Shown here piece by piece: positions 1-7,981 of a stretch of 47,332 bases of DNA. Position numbers and translations under genes: made by a program. The stretch is from assembly GCA_018336015.1 (NCBI GenBank), contig JAGXQZ010000061.1:1-47332 (forward strand). Direction: 5' to 3'. The notes under the pieces are model-generated. The model worked only from the letters and a program-made list of their open reading frames with translations. It was not told the DNA's origin and searched no databases. Source of the stretch: Algoriphagus sp. GTDB lineage: Bacteria > Bacteroidota > Bacteroidia > Cytophagales > Cyclobacteriaceae. Position 1 is the stretch's first letter. Every line of letters starts with the position of its first letter.

Positions 1-66
1 GTACGGGAATCGAACCCGTGTTTTATCCGTGAAAGGGATACGTCCTAACCCCTAGACGAACGGACC
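1..66 (-). tRNA. tRNA-Glu (anticodon TTC), 3' end cut by window edge
   Basis: Read on the minus strand, the sequence starts GGTCCGT (acceptor 5' strand) and continues with a D-arm TCGTCTAGGGGTTAGGACG. The anticodon loop CTTTCAC is closed by CC/GG and gives anticodon TTC. The T-arm is ACGGGTTCGATTCCCGT. The last bases of the acceptor 3' strand lie outside the window. The D-arm and TTC loop are typical of bacterial tRNA-Glu. Confidence 0.95.
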
Positions 67-104
67 ATTTTGACCTGAAAAACGTGCTTTTTCAAAAGGT
101 TGTG

Positions 105-136
105 CAAATATAGAGGGTTGGATTTATAATCCCAAA
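105..136 (-). promoter_or_regulatory. Bacteroidota-type promoter of the tRNA-Glu gene
   Basis: On the minus strand a -7 box TATATTTG (positions 112-105) fits the Bacteroidota consensus TAnnTTTG. A -33 box TTTG (136-133) lies 20 bases upstream. Transcription would start around 98, giving a leader of about 30 bases before the tRNA 5' end at 66. This is motif-based inference only. Confidence 0.6.
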
Positions 137-250
137 GTGGCCACAAATATTTCTTTGGTATTATACCTAAAAAGCTGAACCAAAGGGTTAAAATTTTACT
201 TGAAAAGGTATTCTTGCTTTTATCTAATTTCGCCCAAACACATAGCCCTC

Positions 251-1264
251 ATGAGTACCACTCCTCAAATCATCCGTGTAGCCATCAATGGATTTGGCAG
301 AATAGGCCGATACACCGCCAAACTTATGCTTACTCATCCACAGCTCAACTTGGTGGCAATAAATGATTTGGCAGATAGATCAGCCATTGCTCATTTACTC
401 AAATATGATTCAGTTCATGGAAAATATGAATCTGACATAAGCTTGGTATCAGACAAACTTAGAGTTAACAATCATGAGATCAACTTACTTTCTAAATCAG
501 ACCCGAAGGAATTGCCATGGAAAAAACTCAATATAGACGTGGTGATCGAATGCACCGGAAGATTTACAAATAGAGAGGGCGCCAACATGCATCTCATAGC
601 AGGTGCCAAAAAAGTCATCATCTCAGCACCTTCTCAAGAGGATTCCATACCGATTGTCGTGATGGGGGTAAATGACCATCATTTAGATGGAACCGAGCAA
701 ATCGTTTCCAACGCTTCCTGTACTACCAATTGCCTTGCACCCATGATTCAGGTATTAGACCAGCATTTTGGGGTGATCAAAGGATTTGCCTCGACGGTCC
801 ACTCCTATACCAATGATCAAAACCTTCATGATGCACCCCATCGGGATTTGAGAAGAGCTAGGGCTGCAGCTTATTCCATCATTCCTACCACAACTAATGC
901 TGGAAAGGCCTTGGATCGGGTACTTCCCGAGTTGTCAGGAAAGATTGAAGCATCAGCTATGAGGGTCCCGGTACCAGACGGCTCCTTGACTGACTTGATT
1001 GTAGAATTGGGAAAAGAAGTGAGTGTAGAGGAGGTAAATTCTGCATTTAAAAAGGCAGAAAATGAGAGCTTAAAAGGATATCTCCAAGTGGAATCAGATC
1101 CGATAGTTTCGATGGACATCATAGGAAATCCTCATTCTTGTATCATCGATGAGGCACTTACCTCCTCAAAAGGATCAATGGTTAAAGTAGTAGGATGGTA
1201 TGATAATGAATCCGGCTATGCCAACCGACTTGTTGATTTGACTGTTAAGCTTTTCAAAAAGTAA
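251..1264 (+). CDS. gap: glyceraldehyde-3-phosphate dehydrogenase, type I
   Basis: Glycolytic/gluconeogenic enzyme that oxidises glyceraldehyde 3-phosphate to 1,3-bisphosphoglycerate with NAD(P), in the cytoplasm. From the ATG at 251 it is 337 aa, the normal family length. The N-terminal Rossmann motif INGFGRIGR is followed by the NAD-binding segment AINDLAD. The active site SNASCTTNC has its nucleophile at Cys157, and the C-terminal WYDNESGYANR is typical. An in-frame start at 200 would add 17 residues unlike the family (MKRYSCFYLISPKHIAL), so the internal ATG is preferred. It stands alone, convergent with the DUF6134 gene. A second gap paralogue elsewhere in the genome is common in this phylum. 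Confidence 0.95.
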   Translation: MSTTPQIIRVAINGFGRIGRYTAKLMLTHPQLNLVAINDLADRSAIAHLLKYDSVHGKYESDISLVSDKLRVNNHEINLLSKSDPKELPWKKLNIDVVIECTGRFTNREGANMHLIAGAKKVIISAPSQEDSIPIVVMGVNDHHLDGTEQIVSNASCTTNCLAPMIQVLDQHFGVIKGFASTVHSYTNDQNLHDAPHRDLRRARAAAYSIIPTTTNAGKALDRVLPELSGKIEASAMRVPVPDGSLTDLIVELGKEVSVEEVNSAFKKAENESLKGYLQVESDPIVSMDIIGNPHSCIIDEALTSSKGSMVKVVGWYDNESGYANRLVDLTVKLFKK

Positions 1265-1282
1265 AGCCAGCTGGACTTTTTA
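1263..1282 (+). terminator. possible weak terminator after gap
   Basis: A short imperfect hairpin (AAAGCC, loop AGCT, GGACTTT with one bulge) begins at the gap stop codon and is followed by T residues. A longer inverted repeat, ATGGGTTA (1301-1308) with TAACCCAT (1331-1338), separates gap from the convergent gene and may be the real barrier. Confidence 0.3.
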
Positions 1283-1347
1283 TATGAAAGAGGGGATTAA
1301 ATGGGTTATTATCAAACTATAAACAGTGATTAACCCATCTCACGAAA

Positions 1348-1968
1348 TTATTTTATCAGCCTCACCTGGTAATTTTTAATTGCGTTTTCGAGGATAATTT
1401 TTTCCAATTTACCCCCTTCATAATAATAGCGGTTTGTATTTCCATCAACCGTAATCTCATAAGCTCCGGGTCCAATTTTCTTAATTGGCCCAGTCACTCC
1501 ATAAACCTCTGATAGGAAAATCTCACGATCGGTTGGTTCATGAAAAAACATTTTAGCACTACTCCATGCATACGGACCTTTTAAAGGCCTTTCGTTCTCA
1601 TATTCATAAGAGGCAGCATTGACAGCATAGTGATTACCCTTCCAATCAATTTTGGAAGAAAAATCCCCTCTATTGGTTTTGGAGTCAGATCTAGCCTTGA
1701 CCAGTTTACCTCCCAGAAAGTGAGACCGGGTGTTGAATTTCAATTCAACATTTCCAAAAAACCAAAATTTCACTTGACTGTCCACTTTATATAGCAAAGA
1801 GTCAGAATGACTCACTTTTTGGGCCACCATATTTCCGATTTTCATTCCCAAAACGACAATTTCATACTTGGCAGACTCAGCAGTCTGGGCAGATCCTTTT
1901 TGCGAAAAAAACAGAACCAAGACTAGAAATAAAGTGATCTTTTTCAATTTAACAGCAACCTCCTCCAT
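1348..1968 (-). CDS. secreted DUF6134-like protein at the end of the arsenosugar operon
   Basis: Exported protein of unknown function. From the ATG at 1968 it is 206 aa, with a signal peptide (KLKKITLFLVLVLFF, cleavage probably after GSA). The beta-rich body begins ..KYEIVVLGMKIGNMVAQK, with repeated strands around FKFNTRS and GDFSSKIDWKGNHY that resemble DUF6134. The ATG start overlaps the end of arsM by 20 bases. A TTG at 1947 would give the more usual LKKITLF start, and a GGAGGAGG lies upstream of both reading options. Co-transcription with the arsenic genes is inferred from the overlap. I cannot say whether its function is linked to them. Confidence 0.75.
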   Translation of the reverse strand: MEEVAVKLKKITLFLVLVLFFSQKGSAQTAESAKYEIVVLGMKIGNMVAQKVSHSDSLLYKVDSQVKFWFFGNVELKFNTRSHFLGGKLVKARSDSKTNRGDFSSKIDWKGNHYAVNAASYEYENERPLKGPYAWSSAKMFFHEPTDREIFLSEVYGVTGPIKKIGPGAYEITVDGNTNRYYYEGGKLEKIILENAIKNYQVRLIK

Positions 1969-2920
1969 CGTAAAAAAAGGTTGATTCTGAAATATAAATA
2001 TCTTTTCTCTCCAAAGAGCTAAGGGCCGATGCCGTCTTATCACACACGGCTAAAGGCTGATTATTTAACAAAACATGACCTTTATGATCATCGAAATATT
2101 CCTGATCTCCGAAGTAGATGGCTGTTTTGCCTGTAAAAATGCAAGGGCCATCTTCTGGCATGGGATCTTTGATCGCGCATACCTCTATGGAATCCAAAAA
2201 GATAAGTTCAGGAGTATTGTAATGTCCCGGTGCTAAGATTCGATAGGGACGCTTAGCCCGTACTTCCAAGGTGCCAAACCCTGCATCTGTAATCAACTTA
2301 AGATAGTCCTGCATCGCAAGCGAACCACTAAGGCAAAGTGCCCTCAAACGCTCGTCTTTTTTGAGATTTTCAGGCATTGGGTTTTGGGTGATCGGGTCAC
2401 TGAGAACAAGTCTACCATGTGGTTTTAGTACCCGATACATTTCCTTAAGTGCTCTCTTCAAATCCTCAGTTGTGAAAATATTGAAGAGGCAATTTTGCGC
2501 AGCCACATCAATCGAATTATTTTCAACAGGAAGCGAAAGCGCATTTCCTTTTTTTAGGGAAACATACTCTCGCTTAAACCAATGATTGGATTGTTCCGCT
2601 AAAGAGAGATTTTTATCACAAGCCTCTAGCATTTCATCCACGACATCCACACCGATCACCCCATTTATTTGTCTGGAGAAATAGGCAAACTGCAATACTT
2701 CCATGCCTCCCCCCACACCTACATAGAGAATTTTGGGTTGATTGACCAAATCTCTCGGGTGTACAGTGCTGCCACAGCCATAATTCATCTCTTGCATGAT
2801 TTTAGGAATGCTGAGATCCGGTAATTGCCAAATAGGTGTGGTGGTACAGCAAAGGCCTACATCTGGCTTTAATGCTGCCTGTTTGTAGACATCAATGGTG
2901 GTATCCAGGTAATTTTCCAT
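1949..2920 (-). CDS. arsM: arsenosugar-type arsenite methyltransferase ArsM
   Basis: SAM-dependent class I methyltransferase, 323 aa, probably methylating trivalent arsenic on the way to dimethylated arsenic for arsenosugars. The N-terminal Cys pair (24-25) and Cys49 in NYGCGST fit the thiolates that hold As(III). The SAM motif YVGVGGGMEVLQF lies at about 66-78, followed by GVDVVDEM and a post-I region ending in VLKPHGRLVLSDP. A C-terminal accessory domain ends in GGGCC, a further Cys pair. Its start overlaps the glycosyltransferase gene by 29 bases, which suggests coupled translation. The substrate is inferred from the family and from the ArsS neighbour. A generic methyltransferase label would be the fallback. 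Confidence 0.85.
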   Translation of the reverse strand: MENYLDTTIDVYKQAALKPDVGLCCTTTPIWQLPDLSIPKIMQEMNYGCGSTVHPRDLVNQPKILYVGVGGGMEVLQFAYFSRQINGVIGVDVVDEMLEACDKNLSLAEQSNHWFKREYVSLKKGNALSLPVENNSIDVAAQNCLFNIFTTEDLKRALKEMYRVLKPHGRLVLSDPITQNPMPENLKKDERLRALCLSGSLAMQDYLKLITDAGFGTLEVRAKRPYRILAPGHYNTPELIFLDSIEVCAIKDPMPEDGPCIFTGKTAIYFGDQEYFDDHKGHVLLNNQPLAVCDKTASALSSLERKDIYISESTFFYDGGGCC

Positions 2921-3515
2921 AGATAGGGTTTTGGGTAATAAACCTCATCCAATCTTCTTCCTCATCTATATCGTGGAGTGTGGGAAGCAAACTGAAAGTA
3001 AGATTATGGTGATTAGCTTGTTCCAAAGTTCGGGAAAAGACCTGTGAAGTGCTCCATTTGATTCCCTGAAATAAACAAGAATGCGCTGACTTCATTCCAA
3101 GTAGGTAATACCCTCCATCTGCTGCAGGACCAATCACCAAATCAGATTGGTTCAAAAGATTGAAGGCCTGATTCAAAAATTCATGGGGCAATTCAGGACA
3201 ATCTGTCCCGATAATTACTGCTTTTTGAAACCCCATGGAAAAGATCTTTTGAAAAGCATTCTTCATTTTTTCTCCTAAATCCACACCTTCCTGGAGAAAA
3301 AGAGAATGATTTGGATAAGGATTATTTCCTGGGATGAAGTCGGAAAAAAAAACCATTTTCTCTTGAGGAATCTGTTCTACTTCTTCGAAAGTCTTCCTCA
3401 AAAGAAATGTATAAATCGACAAAGCCAACTCATCTCCAACTGTAGATGCAAGCCGGGTTTTAACCAGGCCTTTGGTTGGGTTTTTCTGAAAAATAATAAG
3501 CGCCTCTTGACTCAT
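2892..3515 (-). CDS. TIGR04282-type glycosyltransferase of arsenosugar biosynthesis
   Basis: 207-aa GT-A-like nucleotidyl/glycosyl transferase of the family named as rSAM-associated arsenosugar glycosyltransferase. It shows the N-terminal KTRLA motif (GLVKTRLAST), IIGTDCPEL and the metal/sugar site GPAADGGYYLLGM. The ATG at 3515 overlaps the arsS stop as ATGA, so this start is chosen over the upstream one at 3617, which would lie deep in arsS. By family context it is expected to process the sugar part of the arsenical produced by ArsS. The exact donor and acceptor cannot be read from sequence. Confidence 0.85.
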   Translation of the reverse strand: MSQEALIIFQKNPTKGLVKTRLASTVGDELALSIYTFLLRKTFEEVEQIPQEKMVFFSDFIPGNNPYPNHSLFLQEGVDLGEKMKNAFQKIFSMGFQKAVIIGTDCPELPHEFLNQAFNLLNQSDLVIGPAADGGYYLLGMKSAHSCLFQGIKWSTSQVFSRTLEQANHHNLTFSLLPTLHDIDEEEDWMRFITQNPIYGKLPGYHH

Positions 3516-4567
3516 CCAGCCGTAGCTCCTCCGCAGCTTGAACCTGCCCCGGCAGTACATCCAAAGCAATGGTTGTTTACTACAATCGCTCTTTGGGAAA
3601 CGGCAGAGGAATTCCAATTCGATATGTGTTGATGATTTTTAACCTCTACCTTCAGATTAAGCATTTGGTTAAAGTCACAATCAAACAGGTAACCATCCCA
3701 ACCAATGGATAAGGTATTCCGGCACATTACTCCTTCTGCAGCCACAGGATTAAAAGCTGAAATGAGCTTTTCCATGTAATTTTCATAATTACCTGACCTC
3801 AGCAGATATTCCAAAAATCTGGAAATGGGAAGATTGGTAATCGTAAATAAGGAATTGAATCTGATCTGATATCTTTCCCAGAGTTTCTTTTTAAACTCCG
3901 CTTCTAATTCATTTTGTGAGCCAGGTAAAAACGCACCTGAAGGATTATATACTAAATTGATAATCAATTCAGTATGATCATTTCCATAACCCACAGAATT
4001 AAGCATTTTCAAAGCTTCGATCGACTTTTCAAAAACACCTTGGCCACGCTGTGCATCCGTCTTGAGTGCGGTAAAGTAAGGCAAAGAGGATACCACCTCT
4101 ACCCTGTTTTCCTTGAAAAACTCTGGTAAATCGTGAAATCTTGGGTTTGCCAATATGATTGTAAGGTTACATCGCACAATAATTTTGACCTCGGGTCTGA
4201 CCTTCCTTATTTCGGAAACCAGCCATCGAAACTCCGAATTCATTTCAGGCGCACCACCTGTAAGGTCCACAGTGTGAATACTTTTCTCAACTGCAATGAT
4301 TTCGAGACATTGCATCATGGTCTCCTTGGTCATGATTTCCTTGCGATCCGGTCCTGCATCAACATGACAATGCTTACATACCTGATTGCACATTTTTCCC
4401 AAATTCATTTGAAAAATCTCCAATCGCGTAGGCATTAAGGGAAACAGTCCAACTTGCTCTAGATGCTGGCTAAAGCTCAAAAAGCCAGAAGGTAGCTCTG
4501 TTTCCAATATGTGAAGCTCCTCATCCGGGTTGGCCAAAGCATGTTGCTGTGCTTTTAGTGTTTTCAC
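3512..4567 (-). CDS. arsS: arsenosugar biosynthesis radical SAM protein ArsS
   Basis: 351-aa radical SAM enzyme. The cluster motif CNQVCKHC (Cys60, 64, 67) binds a [4Fe-4S], followed by DLTGGAPEMN for SAM binding. The Cys-rich C-terminus HCFGCTAGAGSSCGG is diagnostic of the family, whose members are sometimes selenoproteins. Here all positions are Cys and no in-frame TGA is read through. ArsS is thought to join a 5'-deoxyadenosyl group to dimethylated arsenic. The start is GTG at 4567; no ATG is available upstream in frame. It lies 40 bases after the AhpD-like gene and overlaps the glycosyltransferase by ATGA. Confidence 0.92.
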   Translation of the reverse strand: MKTLKAQQHALANPDEELHILETELPSGFLSFSQHLEQVGLFPLMPTRLEIFQMNLGKMCNQVCKHCHVDAGPDRKEIMTKETMMQCLEIIAVEKSIHTVDLTGGAPEMNSEFRWLVSEIRKVRPEVKIIVRCNLTIILANPRFHDLPEFFKENRVEVVSSLPYFTALKTDAQRGQGVFEKSIEALKMLNSVGYGNDHTELIINLVYNPSGAFLPGSQNELEAEFKKKLWERYQIRFNSLFTITNLPISRFLEYLLRSGNYENYMEKLISAFNPVAAEGVMCRNTLSIGWDGYLFDCDFNQMLNLKVEVKNHQHISNWNSSAVSQRAIVVNNHCFGCTAGAGSSCGGATAG

Positions 4568-4607
4568 TTTTTGGTTTTTTGAATTTGAGGGACTTTAAAC
4601 AAACCGC

Positions 4608-4940
4608 TTACATGGAGATTTCATTGATCTTATTCATCATCTGTGTCGCATGAACCAAAGAAGCACCACCGCGAATGGCCGCAGCTACGTGAACAGCTTC
4701 CATCATTTGCTCTTCATCACAGCCTTTTTCCAAGGTATCTGTCGTGTAAGCATCAATGCAATAAGGGCATTGGATAGCATGAGCAACAGCTAGAGCAATT
4801 AGGGATTTTTCTCTAGCTGTGAGTGCTCCCTCTTTAAAGACTTCAGCATAATAAGTAAAAAACTTATCTCCCATTGGCTTTTGAAGATCTGTGATTTTAC
4901 CAAATTTCTTGAGGTCTTCCGGATTGTAGTAGGTTTTCAT
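4608..4940 (-). CDS. AhpD/carboxymuconolactone decarboxylase-like protein of the arsenosugar operon
   Basis: 110-aa AhpD-fold protein with the redox motif CPYCIDAYTTD (CxxC plus following Asp) and the helix AREKSLIALAVAHAIQ. Small proteins of this type are a recurrent first gene of arsenosugar clusters (arsenosugar biosynthesis-associated peroxidase-like). The CxxC may reduce arsenic or protect ArsS, but that is inference. It is the first gene of the leftward operon. No arsR-type regulator lies beside it. Confidence 0.85.
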   Translation of the reverse strand: MKTYYNPEDLKKFGKITDLQKPMGDKFFTYYAEVFKEGALTAREKSLIALAVAHAIQCPYCIDAYTTDTLEKGCDEEQMMEAVHVAAAIRGGASLVHATQMMNKINEISM

Positions 4941-5190
4941 TATAAATGGATATGGATTGATGTTTTAGCAATTTTGAAAATACAGAATGCATATACTCCA
5001 AAAAACCTATTCATGTAAGTTGTTTCAAAAAGTATTCTAACAATCGCTAAAGCTCTAGAATCCAAGGACATTTTTTAAGCTGAAGAAATTAGTCAAAATC
5101 TTTGAAGGAAGTATTGAATTAACTGCAGCGATTTCATGTAAAAGAATGGGACTCCAAGCAAAACTCAATTTTAAAATGATGGGAAATAAA
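4941..5190. other. intergenic region upstream of the arsenosugar operon
   Basis: No convincing gene. A 60-codon minus-strand ORF here has low-complexity composition, runs through the terminator at 5193-5213 and resembles nothing known. The promoter of the AhpD-arsS operon must lie here. I see no strong TAnnTTTG match; TAGGTTTT on the minus strand near 5000-5010 is only a near match. No ArsR-type inverted repeat stands out. Confidence 0.4.
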
Positions 5191-5192
5191 AA

Positions 5193-5213
5193 AGGGTCGC
5201 TGTCAGCGACCCT
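5193..5213 (-). terminator. terminator of the TRAP/KDG operon
   Basis: Perfect 9-bp stem AGGGTCGCT/AGCGACCCT with a 3-base loop, flanked by A7 on the left and T5 on the right. It can therefore work in both directions. It lies 10 bases after the dctM stop on the minus strand. Confidence 0.9.
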
Positions 5214-5223
5214 TTTTGCATGA

Positions 5224-6522
5224 TTAGAGGAGGTCAAATAACCTCGGCAAGAACAAAGTGATTTCAGGAAAAAGCATGATTAAAGCCAAGGCAATAATCA
5301 TAGCAAGGAAGAATGGCAGAAGTGGCTTAATGACTTGGGTGAGCGAAATTTTTGCGATAGAAACTCCTACAAATAATAAAGAACCTACCGGGGGAGTGCA
5401 AAGGCCAATACAGAGGTTGACCACCATCATAATCCCAAAATGAACGGGATCGACTCCAACCTTGGTAACTACAGGCAGGAAGATTGGTGTAAAAATCAAC
5501 ACTGCAGGCGTTATATCCATAAATACTCCTACAATAAGTAAAATAATATTGATCAAAATGAGAATCACCCATTTGTTATCACTGACATTGAGCATAAACT
5601 CACTGATCATCTGCGGGATATCCTCTGCTGACATTACCCAGGACATACTCATCGATGTACCGATCAATAAGAGAACCACAGCTGTAGTTTCAGATGATCT
5701 CACCAAAATTCCCGGAAGCTCACTCCATTTTAGTTCCCTGTAAGCAAAGGATAAAACCAAGGTATACACGACAGCAATTGCAGAAGCTTCAGTAGCAGTG
5801 AAAACACCTGCGACAATACCTCCAATTACCACAAACAATAAGAATAAACTCGGTACTGCTCTCCAGAAGGACTTACCTAAGAAGCTCAATGTGACGCGCT
5901 CACCGGCAGGCAAATTATTTTTCTTGATAAAAATGGCAGCACAGGCCATCAGAACCAAACCTAACAGAATACCCGGTAAGTACCCAGCTACAAACAATGC
6001 CGCAATAGAGACCCCACCACTGGCTAAAGAATAAATAATCAGAACATTGGATGGAGGGATGATCAATCCCGTGGTGGAGGATGTAATGTTTACCGCAGCC
6101 CCTAGGGTTTTTGGATAGCCCTCCTCATCCATTCGCTTTCCCAAAATACTTCCTAATGCAGAAGCAGCAGCAGCAGCAGAACCTGCAATTGCACCAAACA
6201 GCATAGAGGCAATTACATTCACATACAATAGACCTCCCGGTAATCTTCCTGTAAGTCCTTTTGCAAAATCAATTAATCGATTGGCTATTCCACCTTTATT
6301 CATAATCTCTCCTGCCAATACGAAAAAGGGGATCGCCAGAAGAGAAAAGCTATCTAAACCAGTAGCCAACCGTTGGGCAATAGTAGTCGCTGAAGGCAGG
6401 GCTGCTACCGTAATAATCAAGGTGAAAAAGCTTGAAAGTCCTAAACTCCAAGCCACAGGTACTCCTAAGACCAACAGGGTCACAAAGCTGAGTACCAAGA
6501 TCAAAATACCAATCCACTCCAT
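5224..6522 (-). CDS. dctM: TRAP transporter large permease (DctM/SiaM type)
   Basis: 432-aa inner-membrane protein with about 12 hydrophobic segments. It carries the DctM hallmarks VPVAWSLGLSS, AGEIMNKGGIANRLIDFA, SSTTGLIIPPSN and LCIGLCTPPVG. It forms the ion-coupled channel of a tripartite transporter with the small permease (2 bases upstream) and the binding protein. The adjoining aldolase and KDG kinase genes suggest the substrate is a hexuronate or KDG. An Ala-rich stretch (GSAAAAASALG) is encoded by a run of GCA/GCT codons. Confidence 0.93.
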   Translation of the reverse strand: MEWIGILILVLSFVTLLVLGVPVAWSLGLSSFFTLIITVAALPSATTIAQRLATGLDSFSLLAIPFFVLAGEIMNKGGIANRLIDFAKGLTGRLPGGLLYVNVIASMLFGAIAGSAAAAASALGSILGKRMDEEGYPKTLGAAVNITSSTTGLIIPPSNVLIIYSLASGGVSIAALFVAGYLPGILLGLVLMACAAIFIKKNNLPAGERVTLSFLGKSFWRAVPSLFLLFVVIGGIVAGVFTATEASAIAVVYTLVLSFAYRELKWSELPGILVRSSETTAVVLLLIGTSMSMSWVMSAEDIPQMISEFMLNVSDNKWVILILINIILLIVGVFMDITPAVLIFTPIFLPVVTKVGVDPVHFGIMMVVNLCIGLCTPPVGSLLFVGVSIAKISLTQVIKPLLPFFLAMIIALALIMLFPEITLFLPRLFDLL

Positions 6523-6524
6523 GA

Positions 6525-6998
6525 TTATTCCTGATTTTTAATAAGTTGTACGATATGGAAAATGTGGTAATACACGACCAGCAATCCTGAAACTGGTACG
6601 ATGCCATAAACCCACGACAAGGGTATCTGAAGTGTAGCTGATTTCTGTTGCAAAATCTGAGTGATGTATACCAAGTTACCGCCTCCCCACACCATAATCA
6701 CTGCACCAAAAAAAATCACCATTGAATGGATAAATAATTGAAGGTAAAGAAGCTTTTTACCCTTCAGTTTTTCTGGCAATATATCAATAGCTAAGTGACC
6801 ATTTTTACCGGAAACATATGCTGCCCCTGCCAATCCCAACCATATCATGCTATACCTGGAAAGCTCATCTGTGAAAGAGCTTGGATCTCCCATGACGTAA
6901 CGAGAAAAAACCTGCCAGGTCACATTAATAACCATCAATCCCATCAATACAGCGATGAGAACCCGGATAAATTGATCTAATTTCTCTTTCAATATCAT
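6525..6998 (-). CDS. dctQ: TRAP transporter small permease (DctQ type)
   Basis: 157-aa membrane protein with four predicted helices. The region WQVFSRYVMGDPSSFTDELSRYSMIWLGLAGAAYVSGKNGHLAID is typical of DctQ. It pairs with DctM to make the membrane part of the transporter. The ATG at 6998 overlaps the dctP stop as TGATG; a GTG one codon upstream is also possible. Tight packing with both neighbours indicates one transcript. Confidence 0.92.
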   Translation of the reverse strand: MILKEKLDQFIRVLIAVLMGLMVINVTWQVFSRYVMGDPSSFTDELSRYSMIWLGLAGAAYVSGKNGHLAIDILPEKLKGKKLLYLQLFIHSMVIFFGAVIMVWGGGNLVYITQILQQKSATLQIPLSWVYGIVPVSGLLVVYYHIFHIVQLIKNQE

Positions 6999-7981
6999 CA
7001 CTTTGTATTTTGAATTCGTTGGATGAGTTGACCTAATTGCGGCTTCTCTTTGGTCACCAACTCATAAACAGATTGTACTTGAGTTTGGAATGGCTCTTTG
7101 GAAGGATAACTAACTTGAACACCAGCCTTTTGTACTTCCCTCATGGATTCTTCCACAGAAGCTTTCCATAGCTCGGATTGATAAATGGCAGACTCATCTG
7201 CAGCTTCCTGCATCCATTGTTGTTCCTCTGGACTCAACTGATCCCAAACCACTGTGCTTACCAAAACCACATCGGGAATAGCCGTATGCTCATCAATAGA
7301 GAGGTATTTACATACCTCATAGTGACGTGAATTGTAAAAGCTCGGAAGGTTATTTTCTGCGGCATCTACAATTCCCTGTTGCAAGGCAGTGTATAATTCC
7401 CCGTAAGCAACGGGAGTCGGAGAACCTCCCATACTCCGGATCATATTGATCGCCATTTTTGATTCCTGTACTCTGACTTTTAGGCCAGTCAAGTCGGCAG
7501 GTGTTTCAATAGGTTTAGCTTTGCTGTAGAAACTTCTTTTTCCAGCATCATAAAAGCATAAACCCCGAAGCCAAAATTTTTCGGAGCTCAGCAATAGCTC
7601 AGTCCCTATTTCACCATTTAACACTTTTGAAATATGGTCATCATCTCTAAAAAGAAAAGGCAACCCTAAAACACTGATCTCAGGAGAAAAAGCTTCGAGA
7701 GATGCCGCAGAAACTTTGGTCATACCAAGGCTTCCTATCTGTAAAAGCTCCAAAAGCTCGCGTTCAGTACCCAACTGTTGATTGGGATAAACTTTTACTC
7801 TAATCCTACCTTTGGATTTCTCTTCCAGCTTTTTGGCTAGAAAAACCATGGCATTGTGAACTGGGTGAGCCGTCACCTGGGCATGGCCCATTTTGATGAC
7901 TTTGATGCGGGAGTCGGACTGACAGCCTCCATATCCAAAGAGAAGTAGCAATCCAAAGAGAAGGAATCGGTTGTATTTCAT
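6998..7981 (-). CDS. dctP: TRAP transporter substrate-binding lipoprotein (DctP type)
   Basis: 327-aa periplasmic solute receptor. It has a signal peptide ending in a lipobox (GYGGC, Cys20), so the receptor is likely membrane-anchored rather than free. DctP features include VYPNQQLGTERELLELLQIGS, the carboxylate-binding Arg region KVRVQES and PVAYGELYTALQQGIVDAAENN. Uronates or other sugar acids are the inferred ligands, from the neighbouring genes. Its start overlaps the aldolase stop by one base (TAATG). Confidence 0.93.
   Translation of the reverse strand: MKYNRFLLFGLLLLFGYGGCQSDSRIKVIKMGHAQVTAHPVHNAMVFLAKKLEEKSKGRIRVKVYPNQQLGTERELLELLQIGSLGMTKVSAASLEAFSPEISVLGLPFLFRDDDHISKVLNGEIGTELLLSSEKFWLRGLCFYDAGKRSFYSKAKPIETPADLTGLKVRVQESKMAINMIRSMGGSPTPVAYGELYTALQQGIVDAAENNLPSFYNSRHYEVCKYLSIDEHTAIPDVVLVSTVVWDQLSPEEQQWMQEAADESAIYQSELWKASVEESMREVQKAGVQVSYPSKEPFQTQVQSVYELVTKEKPQLGQLIQRIQNTK

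Noticed and set aside
871..1122. Long minus-strand ORF inside gap, and similar frames inside alaS, gatB, uxaA and the serine fusion gene
   Set aside because: They are shadows of well-supported genes in other frames, with no family resemblance.
3512..4567. ArsS as a selenoprotein
   Set aside because: The C-terminal motif positions are all TGT/TGC Cys codons, and the terminal TGA coincides with the overlapping start of the next gene, so no selenocysteine insertion is indicated.
5055..5237. Minus-strand 60-codon ORF downstream of the TRAP operon
   Set aside because: It runs through the terminator hairpin at 5193-5213, overlaps the dctM stop and shows no family features.
6165..6185. GCA-type trinucleotide run (microsatellite-like)
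   Set aside because: It lies in frame in dctM and encodes the Ala-rich helix GSAAAAASALG that is normal for the family.
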